NCBI GenBank assembly: GCA_004154925.1
Contig: QJNS01000010.1
Span: 124,001 to 188,000 of the forward strand
Length of the DNA: 64,000 nt
Direction of reading: 5' to 3'
Source: Monosporascus cannonballus
Lineage: Eukaryota > Ascomycota > Sordariomycetes > Xylariales
Shown here: positions 13,985-25,295 of the stretch, piece after piece
Layout of the letters: each line of letters starts with the position of its first letter
How positions within the stretch are numbered: position 1 is the stretch's first letter
Position numbers and translations under genes: made by a program
The notes under the pieces: model-generated
Told to the model about the DNA's origin: nothing
The model's database searches: none
The model's input: the letters and a program-made list of their open reading frames with translations, nothing else

Positions 13985-14167
13985 TCTAACGGTTACGAAT
14001 TGGTCTTCAACGCTACCCATTTGACTCCACGGCCCCCTAAGTAAAAATGGATGGGTGGGTATTTCAACCCCGCCTCTTCCAATTCCCAGCGTCATACCTA
14101 TTTTATTTGCCCGCCGTTCCGCCTTATCGGGTGTCCCTCTTTCCTTGAGACTTTTATATCCACCAAC
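13985..14167 (+). promoter_or_regulatory. upstream region of the 174-aa gene
   Basis: This is about 180 bp of balanced, pyrimidine-rich DNA before the first usable ATG (for example CCCGCCTCTTCC near 14070 and CCTCTTTCCTTG near 14131). Pyrimidine-rich leaders are common in fungal promoters. The same frame is open upstream to an ATG at 14051, but that extension has no sensible composition, so I do not include it in the gene. Confidence 0.4.
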
Positions 14168-14773
14168 ATGCTTGCCATCAAACAACCTTCGCTACGTTCC
14201 CTGCCCCGACTCGTGCAACAACAGCTCTATCACTCCAAATCCGCAACCCGTCGCTTCATTAGCACCATGGGCGAACCCGTTATCCTTTGCGGCAAGACCG
14301 AGCAGATTGGACAGGGCGTCATTGCCACCCTCAAACCTGAATATGATGGTTCGTGAATACTTGGATTTTCATTTTCTACCCCATGTGGTTTCGGAGCTAG
14401 GACTGAGGTGTGCATGTATGCGTAATTAGTCATTCACTTCGTGATGACCCCAGAAGGTGGCAAGTTCCAAATTCCTGCCATCCTCAAGGGCGACAAATCG
14501 CCGCCATCTTATTCTTCGCTGGGCAGCAAAGACTACTCGAAGCCGCCAATTGCCGTGCTCCTGGGCGCTGGATACGATGATGCAGAGACCGAGATGATGA
14601 TGAAGGCATCCGAGGGGCTGTGTCCCATTCCCTGGCTACGACCAGATATGAGCAAGCCTGCTCCCCCGCTGGGTCCGGAATATGGCAAGGCGCTGGTGGC
14701 ACGCATCAAGGAGCTACTGGCGCAATTAAAAGAGGAGGGCAAGATGAACGAACAAAAGGTCCATTGGTATTGA
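14168..14773 (+). CDS. conserved small protein, possible mitochondrial presequence (one intron)
   Basis: Exons are 14168-14348 and 14430-14773. The 81-bp intron (donor GTTCGT, acceptor TTAG) joins the reading frame as EYD-V-IHFVMTPEGG. The protein has 174 aa. Residues 1-33 are rich in Arg, Ser and Leu with no acidic residue, and end in RRFIST, fitting the R-x-F-x-x-T mitochondrial processing pattern. The next Met (14267) sits in a strong initiation context (CACCATGG) and would give a 141-aa form. The core has a small beta-rich start (PVILCGKTEQIGQGVI), a Pro-rich middle and a helical C-terminus (GPEYGKALVARIKELL). It resembles uncharacterised ascomycete proteins as I remember them; no function can be given. 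It is alone in an island between transposon relics, yet intact. Confidence 0.85.
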
Positions 14774-15013
14774 AGATGTATAGTATCTTATTAGCCGCGT
14801 TCCGCTAACTATGGGAACAATGGTCAAGAGGGGCTGCTGTTGGTAGGAGATATAAGGACACTTGCATTCCTTGATGGGAATCCCTGCTTGTTCTACGAGG
14901 TATTGCTTAATAACGAGTTTAAAGTGATCGACAGCGCTGTTCGGCGCTCGAATAGGGGGGATAATAGCCTAATAACACCGGTGTCGATACCGCTACGGTC
15001 GTTTTGAAGAATA
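14774..15013 (+). other. 3' flank of the 174-aa gene
   Basis: Balanced composition continues for about 240 bp after the stop codon with no ORF of note. It probably contains the 3' UTR. It then joins the minus-strand R1 repeat copy at about 15014. Confidence 0.35.
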
Positions 15014-15080
15014 CTTGTCAGCTAGCCAGGTGTGCGTTAGCGCTCCAAATACGGAAAGGCTACCCTCTGATCGGAACATG
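15014..15080 (-). repeat. dispersed repeat R1, distal part of copy a (split by a mariner element)
   Basis: On the minus strand this reads TGTTCCGATCAGAGGG... then GCTAGCTGACAAG, the same core as in the copies at 17236-17310, 53425-53485 and 60525-60597. The other half of this copy lies beyond the transposon, at 16519-16608. Together they read continuously like the uninterrupted copies. Confidence 0.75.
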
Positions 15081-15199
15081 CACTAAAGTGCCAAATTAAT
15101 GCGGTCCATCCCCACAACTTTTAGCAACACTAATACTCATCAACAACTTCACTTATACGTATTTCAATCAAATAAAATCGTAAAAATAAACTGACTTTG

Positions 15200-15620
15200 A
15201 TATTATGTTTGTCTGTTCTTAAGTTTCAAAATCGTATATACTACCTCTTAACCTTTTTAAATGTACGTAGCTATTTCTTCATAGATTCGATAGCTTTCAT
15301 TATAAAGGCCTTTGAAATAGTTTCTTACGCTTTATGCAAATATTCGATAAAATAAGTGGTGTTCAATTGGTTTTTTTGGAATTCTTAAAGTTTCGAAAAT
15401 ATCCTTTTTAGGTTCTGTTTAAAAGCAGCCTATATATGCTCAATTAGGTTAAGATCTAAATTATTAGATAGCCAGTTCGAAAAGATTTCCATACGTTATT
15501 TATTAATTAATTTAAAGATTTTTCGCAAACATATATTAAAGCGTTATATTATTGGAAATAACGTTATTGTTTATAAATCGGTAATAATCTTTTGCTCAAA
15601 GCTTTTCTATAATTCTAATT
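15200..15620 (-). pseudogene. Tc1-like transposase C-terminal fragment
   Basis: The frame reads ICLRKIFKLINK, then EIFSNWLSNNLDLNLIEHI near 15431-15490, then AAFKQNLKRIFSKL. This matches the segment of Tc1/mariner transposases around the last catalytic acidic residue (consensus SPDLNPIE). Several stops are at former Trp or Gln codons. The N-terminal half cannot be read with confidence. Confidence 0.75.
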
Positions 15621-16099
15621 ATTATAATTATCTTAGAAATCGTCCGATTTCGACGTTGAATTTCGTTGCATGACGGTGAGTAGTGTCCGGTATCCTTTTT
15701 CATTTTTCTTCATCTATATTTTATCCTAAACCATGATAGAAACGTTCGTTTTAACGTAGTTTTGAAGGTTTATGAACTTTTTATCTCATTTTTTTTAAAA
15801 GAAAGCGAAATATAGAAGTAGTGAGATTGGTAAAAGAATTTTAGCAAATAAATTTATTAAAGAAAATAGTCTAAAATTGATAATCTAAAATTAAGTAAAT
15901 TTTAATATTATATACCCGTAATATATATTTAAAAGAATGAAGTTAATAATAAACAAAAGTATAATTAGCTTATATTATTTCTTTACAAATACTCTTTTTT
16001 AAACATTTTTATTTATAGAAAGTTTACTTTTTTTATAATACGTTTAATTAACCGGGTGATAATTTTGAACCTTATTACGTTTAGAATTCTTATCTAAGC

Positions 16100-16150
16100 C
16101 GCTTTTCGGTGTTCTTCTTTTTTCTTTTTTTTTCTTTTTTTTTTTTACAA
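16100..16150. repeat. pyrimidine tract inside the mariner relic
   Basis: A run of C and T (TTCTTCTTTTTTCTTTTTTTT and onward) covers about 40 bp. It is low-complexity sequence with no other signal. Confidence 0.6.
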
Positions 16151-16518
16151 AATTTAAAAAACTTTACCTTTTTTAACGCTTTGTAAAGCTCATACGATCT
16201 GTTTTTTTCTTCGAATCGAAAGTGTAACGTTTTTGCCAGTCGTTAATGGTTTTCTATATAACGGAACGGCCGGTTTTAAACGCGGCCGTTAAATAGCGTT
16301 ATGATATATCGAATTTATATGTGGTAATCGCTATAACTTTTGTTAGAAGTAAAATCCTGACTTTTTAAGCGACCGGCGATCAGCTTGGCACAAAAAGCTT
16401 TAAATTCGGCTATGATTTGCAAAAGTTATGGATTTTCAAAGTAAAGGGTTCTTAAAGAAGTAGCTTTAAGAAATTGGGTGGTTGGGCAGGTGGACCGGAT
16501 TAATTTGGCACCCCACTG

Positions 16519-16608
16519 TATATGCACCGTTGCTAAGTTGTAGTCGTTGCGAGAGCGCACGCAATTAGCTGAATACAACAACGCAACTGATATCCCTTAT
16601 ATCTGACA
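16519..16608 (-). repeat. dispersed repeat R1, proximal part of copy a
   Basis: This minus-strand sequence includes AGCTAATTGCGTGCGC and GCGTTGTTGTATT, matching the RIP-altered copies at 53351-53390 and 60456-60490. It is the half of R1 copy a cut off by the mariner insertion. Confidence 0.75.
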
Positions 16609-16703
16609 ATTAAGAGTCTCATCGGCTCTAATGAGCTAAGTTCGGAGCTAAAATTAGCATAATTTGCTGCACCAGACCTGTCAGATATAAGGGACATCAG
16701 TTG
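16584..16703. repeat. 25-bp inverted repeat with 70-bp spacer
   Basis: The arms are 16584-16608 (CAACTGATATCCCTTATATC...) and 16679-16703, the complement with one mismatch (24 of 25). The spacer contains a small hairpin, CTCAT...ATGAG. The arm sequence also lies at the start of the R1 copies at 53330 and 60435 (TTAGATATAAG...). It could be the ends of a small foldback or MITE-type element. Confidence 0.7.
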
Positions 16704-16830
16704 TGTGTGTATTGATGACTAGTTGCAGGTGCTCTAGAACGCGCACTGCACTTTAAGGTGATCTAGTCCCGGAACATCCACTAATCGGTCAATTGGAACC
16801 GTGCGCCCACCTATTTCTTACCAAAACATA
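16704..16830 (-). repeat. additional R1-like copy (minus strand)
   Basis: On the minus strand this reads GCACGGTTCCAATTG, then ATGTTCCGGGACTAG, then CTAGAGCACCTGCAACTAG. The same order of blocks occurs at 17203-17300 on the plus strand. The two are head to head about 17.0 kb, with AT-rich sequence between them (16831-17184). Confidence 0.55.
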
Positions 16831-17184
16831 GGCTTTTTACACCGGACATAATAATACAAATAAATTAAATAAAATTAAGCAAAAATAATAACTTCATAGA
16901 ACTTTGATTAATTTAACTATATTTTATATAATACGTTAAATATTATAATAAATGCGGAAATTATCGTTACGAAAATATTACTTTACGTATTATTACATAG
17001 AATTTGAAATTTTTACTATGTAAAGGGTTATTACTAAGTAAAATTTTATGTTCTGTTCGTAGATAATATAATTAAAATGATAATTAACCATAAAAACAAA
17101 ACATTTATATATTAATTTATGCATCGATATTCGCCTGATATTTTTACTGTTTTTTTTGTAATTTATTATAATAAAGTGAACATG

Positions 17185-17445
17185 GTGGGTTTAGGTGAGA
17201 AATCGGCCAGTGCACGGTTCCATTTGGTCTCCAAGTGTATATGTTCCGATCAGAGGGAATCTTCCGTATATGGGGTGCTAGAGCACCCCCTGCTAGCTGA
17301 CAAGACCACTTACCCAAAGGTTGGGAGTTCGATTCCTGTAGAGAGCGATTCAAGACACTGGGCATAGTAAAGAGTGTAAAGACTGAAGCATCTGTTGCCT
17401 TCAGTTCGGCGCCAACAACTGAGGGGGTGTGTCAGCTAAGTAGCG
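17185..17445 (+). repeat. dispersed repeat R1 copy b, little mutated, tRNA-like with a B box
   Basis: This is the least AT-rich R1 copy. It contains a perfect palindrome GGGGTGCTAGAGCACCCC near 17274, then CTGCTAGCTGACAAG, then AGGTTGGGAGTTCGATTCC near 17318. The last fits an RNA polymerase III B box (GTTCGATTC) in a tRNA-like context. The T stem does not pair properly, so it is not a functional tRNA. Downstream a hairpin ACTGAAG...CTTCAGT lies around 17382-17405. A tRNA-derived SINE or tRNA pseudogene is my best guess. Confidence 0.55.
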
Positions 17446-18452
17446 CAATAAGTGCGCAGTTGTCAATCTTGTCTTTTGGGGCAACCGTACGCGACAATAA
17501 TCGATTTGATAAATGCTTAAACGTGACTCCGAAAACTTAATAAGAGGAAATATAACATAGGCTTTCAACAAGTTTAGCTAAGGTTCGAATGTTTATTCAG
17601 ATATTATAATCCCCCGACAAACAATAAGTATATAGAATATAATATTAGTAGATTATTAAAAATTATAATGATTAATATGTAAAAGGCCGTGTAAATAAAA
17701 TTAGAAAAAATGATAAATTAGCATCTTAATTTCTTGATTTTACGAAAGCCCATCCTTTTTGCGAACTGCCTTATCCCTCTTTTATTGATGTCGATTTTAT
17801 TTTTAGAATTCTAGAAAGTCTTAGCAATTCGGATCTGACGAGTAAACGAACGCTCGTAATCCTTCTTATAATATTTTAAAAGGTAAATTTCGAAATTTTT
17901 GCACCGGTTATTATTTTTTTAACTTCGCTAATAATGTTTTTACAACTTTTATATTGTTTGGTATAAAGGTTTATAAAACTCGATTACAAGTATTCTTATA
18001 AATTAAATTATATTGGAAAATTAAAATTACATCGACATTTATAAAAAATATTTTCTAGTTCCATGAAATTATTAATAACTTCCGTTTTTCTAATAGGTTT
18101 ATAAAATTTAATCTTAGTAATCGTAACGGTTTTATTTAAAAAAGACTCTTTTAAAATGAATTCACGATAATATATATTTAAAATTTCGCAATAGATTTAA
18201 TTATTACAAATTAATACTAATTGTAAAATGTAATTAATGCCAAGTATTCTTTTTCAGCTTATTATATTAATATCTGTTTTAGAAATGTAGAAATAATCAA
18301 AATTGAAGTTTCTAGCTTTTTTACTAGTTGATATTCAATATTTCTAATCGTAAAACTAGAAAGAGTTCGCAAATCCTTTTATACGTACTTAAGGTTTACC
18401 CTTAAAGTTTATTCTTAAGGCTTAATCTTAAAGTTTATCGCGCAAAACTTAA
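17446..18452. other. AT-rich intergenic tract
   Basis: No gene, repeat end or protein motif recognised. The first 80 bp are still of balanced composition and belong to the R1 flank. Confidence 0.5.
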
Positions 18453-18764
18453 TATTACGACCTGATCAGCTGCGATTGCTAGAAACAGTCGCAATAGAAA
18501 GAGCTAAGAACCCAAGTAAGTTAAATTACGTAACGTTATACTAACTTATTAATAATGAGCAAGAAAACTAGTATAAATCTATAGATTCGATTGGTCTCGA
18601 AATTCTGATCCTAGTAATTTGCAATATACAACTTAATTATATAATAATCTTTATTATTATTAAATATAATAACTTTTCGTATTATTTGAACTTATGTAAT
18701 ACATTTATTAATAAAAACCTATACGATTTAAATTCAATAATTAGTTAAACCTTTATTTATTATA
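18453..18764 (+). repeat. 5' LTR of gypsy copy 4
   Basis: It starts TATTACGACC (RIP form of TGTTACGACC) and ends TTATA before CGTTATG. It is about 70 bp shorter than the 3' LTR, which has an extra stretch of ACTAGTAA-like short repeats near 23840-23890. Confidence 0.7.
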
Positions 18765-21700
18765 CGTTATGATTCTTTATATAATAATATTAATAAATTT
18801 TAAATCATTGTTTCGATTCTATATTCTCTAATAACTAAATTAAAACTAAATCAATTTATAAGATGTTTAAAGAAATACTTCTTAAAGTCAATGATTTTTA
18901 CGTAAGAAAAAAATATTTCAAATCTTAGATTAATTAACGGGCTAAATTACTTCATTTAAGCACCAAAGAATTAAATTAAATAACTTAAATAACTTTACAA
19001 ATCGTTAAGTTAATAAGAAATACAGACCTTTTTTCCGAAAAAATTAATATAGCCGGTTTAGTGGATTTACTTAATATTTTATAAAATTAAAGGAAGTTTT
19101 AAAAACGTTTAATATTTAAATATTTTTAAAGTTTTCCAATTACAACGTTTCTAACTTAATACTGAATATAGTTTTAAATATATTTTAATTCAATCAATAA
19201 ATTCTTTTCTACAAATCGAATATACGTTAAAAATGCTTATTATACATACGGTTATTTAATTTCTATTAATACTACAAAATATAGCACGTTGTTTTTTGGA
19301 TAACGAACTAAAAAAATGGTCCAAATTTACAATAATTAGAAACGGTTCGAATAAAGTTTAGAAAAGGGTTTTGGAATAATAAACGAAAAAAAGGCCGAAA
19401 TGAAATTTAAGGAGTTAAAATAAAAAAGGTTTTACATTTAATCAGAGTAATATTTTAATTTGGTTAGTTTTAAAGCTATATTAAGAATAAAAGACGTTTC
19501 TAATTAAGTTTTTCGATACTTTTAAAAACGCTTAAAAAGGCTTCTTTAAAACCCATCGACTAAACTTTTTCACCGATTATATAAAGAAAACCGTTAAGAT
19601 TAATAGTAAATAATATATCTCGAATTTCAAACTTCAAAAATAAAATGCAATAACAAAGTACGAAACGTAATTATTAATAATGTAATGCAAAATATTAATA
19701 TATTTTATATTACTTGGTGTGTTTATAAAAATTCAATATAATTGAGAAATGCAATTAATATTAAGTTAAAAGTTTTAATGTCGATGAAATAAAAGATATA
19801 GCTTGTAAATGCAGAATATGTAACAAAGTAGAATAGAATAATTAGATTGTTATATTTTAAAAAAAATTTTAGTATGATAAAATATAATAATCGCATTACG
19901 AATTCGTGTTATATTTACAAATATTAAATGTTATTTTCGGAAATAGAACAAAAGATTTAAGAGGGTAATGTTTATATATATATATAAACAGTCTAATAAT
20001 AAATTAATATGATTTTTCGATTTACCGTTATATAATAGTTAAGATATTACGAATATAGAAAGAAGTAAAGAAAAACAATAACAATATAAAGATGAACAAT
20101 TGCAAAATATTGAGAAAATACTAAACCTAAGACGAAGTTATATAATTTAAAACAGTTAATCGATAAAAAATAATTTACGTAATTTAGTATATGCGATAAA
20201 ATTAAAATATTATTAACAAAGTTAAATAGTATATTGTTAATTCAAGTATTTATATATTAATATAAGATTTAAGATTTAGTAATTAAAACTCGAAAATTTA
20301 AAAATAATATTAAGATATTCGAAATATGACTTAAGCTACTTGGAAAAATTTATAGTAGCTCAAACTTGATTAGTAAATCTATCTAGAAATCTTTTTTAGC
20401 TATTACGAATAGTAAAATCACTAAACGAAAAAAGAATTAATATTAACAAGTCGTTTTCGACTTTTATTTTTAGTTGAATTTTATGATAAACCATAGAAGA
20501 AATAAGTCATTAAGAAATAAATTGGACAATTTCTATAAATATTATAAAAAGAAAATATTAATATATTGTAATACCACGTATTGGAACAAAAAGAAAGGTG
20601 AATTTTTAAAAACAATATAATACAATAGAAATAAATATTTTAATTGGAAATACAAATTACGTTAGCAAAAGCGTTAATTAAAATAATTCAACGAGTTTAC
20701 ATATAAATACAAAAAGAATTGGACACATTTCACATTAATTTAAAAAAAACTATTTATAGAGAAAGGCAAAAATAACTAAATTTTTTTTAAAAAAAATAAA
20801 AAAGACTTCCGAAATTGTTTATATAAAACGACAAAAGTTGTAAACGACCTTATGGTTTCACATATATAAATTAGAATATATAGATATACCGTAATAATAG
20901 AGTACAGAGATTTGAGTGCAAATTATATTATATTTAACTTTATTATTAAATTTGGAACATTTAAATAAAATATATTAAAGATTTAAAAAATAAAAAATGT
21001 TAAACACTACATATCCGTTTACGGAAACCAAATGACTATTTACAAAATTAATTATTTCAAAGTGCTTTTATTGAAAACCAATACCAGATAATTAATTTTA
21101 ATGTTACTATATTAAGGATTTATAATATAACTTTTTTTAAAAAGATAAAAATACTAGGATAAATTTTAGACGGATTTCAAAATAGGCTTAATAAAATCCG
21201 TTTTGTATTTTAGAAATAATTAAAATATATAAAATATAATTTAGTATTTACTTAAGAATAACGATAAATATATTACTATTTAAAGAAAGAAAATACAAAG
21301 ACCACAGAAATCAGAAATAAATACAAGATATACTTATCATTGTAAAATCTAAATTTAAGTATTGAAATAATAACGTGTAATAATAATTCAAAAAGCTAAA
21401 GAGTTTAACTAATATCTTACTGTAATATTATAAGCACGAACGGTTATTTAAAATAGAATTTAATACAAAGTTATCAAAATATAATAAATAAATATAGAGT
21501 GCAGCTATAATACGTCTATACTAAATTGTAACAATACGAGTTACAGTATATGATACAGATAGAAAATCGAAAATATAATGACAATTTAGCAGAAATCCAA
21601 GGGTTAAAAATTTACAAGTTCTAGAAAAGTCTTGAAATATTTAATACACTGTATATAAGAATATCTACAGGTTTGCTAAAGTTTAAAATAATTTTAACTT

Positions 21701-23706
21701 ATTTATTATTTTTCTAAAAAAAAGTACTAATCATATAATATTGATAATACAGTTGTAGCGTAGTAATATAAACCGTATAAAAAGAAATATAATTATTATT
21801 TGTTTATAAAAAATATAACATTTTATTATTTAAATTCTATTAGTAAATTTTGAGATTCGAAAATTCTCTAACAGAAATATATCATGATGGTAATTTGAAA
21901 GACCTTAATAAATTTAAGGTATACGTTCTTATTTTTTTAATTTATTACAACAAACCTATGTTAAACATATAACGAAGTTTTTAGAAAAATATCAACGAGT
22001 ATATAGTATAGTATAAAATTATTTTTAGTAAAACATTAACTGTATTTTGAAACTCTAGTAAGATCTTTCAACATAAATCGGCTTAAATTATAAATGTTTA
22101 ATTATTTTTGCCTATAAACTAACGGAACAGCCGAGTAACTAAATAAAAAAATTTAAAATATTTTTAAAATACTATATTAATAATGCATAGAATAATTAAA
22201 TTAAAACTTTATCTATTGTTTAATTAATAATCGTAAACACTATAAATTAGTTATCAAGTTCCAAGATACTAGATATCGTATCTATTGTACAAATTATATC
22301 GTATAATAACTTTCTATATATTTAGCTTAGCCTAGAAAATATAGCATGAATCTAAATGTACCTTGTATTATCTATTTAACGTATAATATAAATTATTGCG
22401 AAAATATCTATATAATTTTAACAAACCTATATTTTGATTGAACATTAAAATTGTTTTTGCGTTGAAATATCTTAAGTGATTATATTAAACAGTAAAATTA
22501 AAATTAAAGTCTGTTTGTAATAAATAAATAAGTTTTATATTTAAAACCGGTTAAAAGAATGAACTTTTAAAAACGAAACATTTTTCTATATTGCTAAAAA
22601 TATATCAACAAAAAAGTCTATTCAATAAACTAAAATTTTATTTATATTAGTTTTTGCAAAATTATGAAAGCAGTTTAAAGAATTAACTACTAGTTAAAAT
22701 TATTACGTAAAGTTGAATTCTATCTAAATTTCTACGTTCTATTGCTTAAGTAAATAACGAATATTATCTAAATACGAACGATATTAAACTATATAAATAG
22801 AGAGAACGAATATATCTATAAAGTGAAATAATCTTTCAATATTCGAAAAAGAAAATTGATTTCCCTAATCTCTAATTAAACAAAAAAGTACCTAAATTTC
22901 GAAAAATATTTGAAAAAAAGATACAAAATACCTTATAAATATTTAGTATTTATAACAAAGTTTTTATTAATAGTAGTAAAACTAAAAATCGAGTTTTGAT
23001 TAACCTTTTATAATAATAAAATGTATAAATTAATTCAGTTTTAATAGATGTCGTTTTATAGTTTTAAAAATATAAACATTTATTATCGGTTTCGTTTATT
23101 ATATTTAAAATTGTTTATTTCTAGTAAAAATTGAAAAAAACGAATAATAAATTTAATTTTTTATATTTGATATTGTTAACGTTAACAACAAATACGAAAT
23201 AAACGAATAAAGGATTCAAATATTCTCTTTTACTAACAAATTTTTTAAATAACGGATCTTAATAATATAATAATTAATTTAAAAAAAAAGAAAAACATTT
23301 ATTCTATTATTTAAAAGACTATAATTTATAGATTTCTCATAACGAAAATGTTTTCCAATTATTTAATGCGCAATATATTTAAGTTCAAGCCAGAAGTTTT
23401 AAACTATATATGTAGAAAATTATTATGCGATATAATTGATACGATAGATATCAAATATACTATCTTCGAATGCGATAACTAAATAATAGTATTTACTGTT
23501 TTATATAGTTTAGTAACACTTTTTAAAAAATAAAAAAAAAGTATAATATAATATTGAAGCATTTTATTTTAATTAAATTAACTAATGCGTAACATTATTC
23601 GATTTTACTAAGATAACGTTTAAAAATACGACTCGATATAATTATAACGAAGAATTTACTAAATAAGAAATCTAAAAAACAAGATTCTTTTGAAAAAAGA
23701 AAAATA

Positions 23707-24087
23707 GTTTACAAACTATTAAACTGCCATTTCTAAAAATTGTTATAATGAAGATAATCAAAAACTTAAATAAGTTAAATTACATAACGAATTATTAATT
23801 TATTAACACTAAGCCAGTAATTTGAATGATGGACTTATTAGTAATAAACTAGTAAATTTGATTACTAGCTTACTAGTACCAAAGTAGTAAACTGGTATAT
23901 ATATATAAATTTAATTAATTCTGTAATTTAAATAATACTAGCTTGCAATATACAACCTCATTACGTAAATCTCTTTATTATTACAAATGTAGCTAGTTAT
24001 TCCATTATTTAAATTCACACAATATTTCTGTAAATATAATCTCTTAGAACTTAGATTTAATAATTAGTTAAATCTTTTAGTATTACA
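23707..24087 (+). repeat. 3' LTR of gypsy copy 4
   Basis: It aligns with 18453-18764 except for the extra segment of short ACTAGTAA-like units. It contains TAGCTTGCAATATACAACC, the site possibly complementary to the primer-binding site. Confidence 0.7.
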
Positions 24088-24350
24088 ACTTAAGCCAAAA
24101 TCAATGGCAAGGAACGGTCGAGTCTATACAAACGGGTTATATAATTTACATTTTTTTATCGTTAAAACTACGTAAATCTATATTCAACTAATTTCATTTA
24201 AAAAGAACTAAATTTATGCAAATTTTAAAATTTAATAAAGATCTAGATAACGAACGAAAAATATATAATTTCGTTAAGCATATAATTTAATAATATTAGT
24301 TTGCAATAAAATGTTATTACTTAAATTCTTATAATACGTTTACTACTACA
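24088..24350 (+). repeat. LTR fragment, family B
   Basis: It reads CTTAAGCCAAAATCAATGG, then GGAACGGTCGAGTC and TATACAAACGGGTTA. The same blocks begin the LTR-like sequences at 32564 and 41094 and, on the other strand, 48433. It directly abuts the end of copy 4. No partner LTR can be assigned. Confidence 0.6.
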
Positions 24351-25290
24351 AACTGGTACCATTAAAATTTGATAATTAATTACGCCTTTTCACCGTTTAA
24401 AGTTATAGACCTTTGTTTAATAATATGGTTAACCTTAAAAAAACTATAAATTCTATTAAAAAGATTTTAAAAAATGTTTTGCTTTAAAGAAAACCAAAAG
24501 GTGTTTCCATAACTAGATCCAATAAATTAATATATGGTATATTTTGATAAAAACCTGTAATAAATTAATTATTTTATTTAAAGCCTCTTGCAAAAATTGC
24601 GAAAGTAAAAGTAAACCTTTGATCTTGAAAAAATTAATACGAATTATATAATTACTTTAATTAATATTTAATAAAAGACTAAGAGAAATTTTAAACGTTT
24701 TTAAGTTCTAATCTTTTAATAGAAGATCAATTAATTTATAGTTATTTTTAATCTAATATCGAACGTATTTTAAGTATTTTTCGATTTAATTTTTAATATC
24801 TATTTAACGAATAATATTGATAATACAACCTTAATTAAAAATGTAATGATTGGATTTAAATTTTTACTAAAGATTATTAGTCTATTTTTTAAATAACGAA
24901 ACTAAAAAACAATACAGGTGTATAACCCTTACAAAAAGTTCGAATATATTTAAAAGATTCTTTTCGAAATAATAAACAAAATAATAGAGGTCGAAATATA
25001 ATTGGACGAATTACGATAGAAACGATTTATATCCAAATATTGTAATACTTTAATATAACTATTTTCGATTTGAAATTAGAAATAAAGAGGATTAACAATT
25101 AAGTTTTTTAACTGTCTTAAAAATGTCTAGCAAGAGCTTTTTAAATATATTAACTGGTATTTTTAAGCGATTATATTACGATAACAATTACAATTAATAA
25201 CTAATAATATTTTTAAAATTTTGGAATTTTAAAGTTAAATATAATAACAAACTCCGATATACGATTAATATCAGTATATCATATTATAAT
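24351..25290. other. AT-rich relic between LTR elements
   Basis: No motif can be read with confidence. The position after a family B LTR suggests worn gag sequence. Confidence 0.4.
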
Positions 25291-25295
25291 AGTAA

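Larger units (their letters stand above)
15081..16518 (-). mobile_element. Tc1/mariner-type transposon relic
   Basis: The 1.44-kb element has inverted ends: CACTAAAGTGCCAAATTAAT at 15081 and, on the other strand, CAGTGGGGTGCCAAATTAAT ending at 16518. A TA dinucleotide follows at 16519-16520; the left side reads TG instead. The interior is AT-rich and RIP-altered. The minus strand gives a C-terminal transposase trace around 15.2-15.6 kb, including NNLDLNLIEHI, a mutated SPDLNPIEHIW, the third catalytic region of Tc1-like enzymes. It sits inside an R1 repeat, so it arrived after R1. Confidence 0.85.
18453..24087 (+). mobile_element. Ty3/gypsy element copy 4, internally shortened and heavily RIP-altered
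   Basis: The LTRs are at 18453-18764 and about 23707-24087, and share the segments AAGTTAAATTACGTAACG and TTTAATAATTAGTTAAA. ACTTAA occurs at both outer edges (18447-18452 and 24088-24093), consistent with a target duplication, though the exact end is ambiguous by a base. The site inside the 5' LTR (CGTTATGATTC) is in the same place as in copies 1 and 2. A retropepsin trace (RDLSANYIIFN) is seen on the plus strand near 20.9 kb. From there to the 3' LTR is only 2.9 kb, against 4.0 kb in copy 2, so part of pol is missing. Confidence 0.75.

Noticed and set aside
17318..17345. A functional tRNA gene at the B box
   Set aside because: The T stem does not pair and no proper acceptor or anticodon stem can be drawn, so at most a tRNA-derived repeat.
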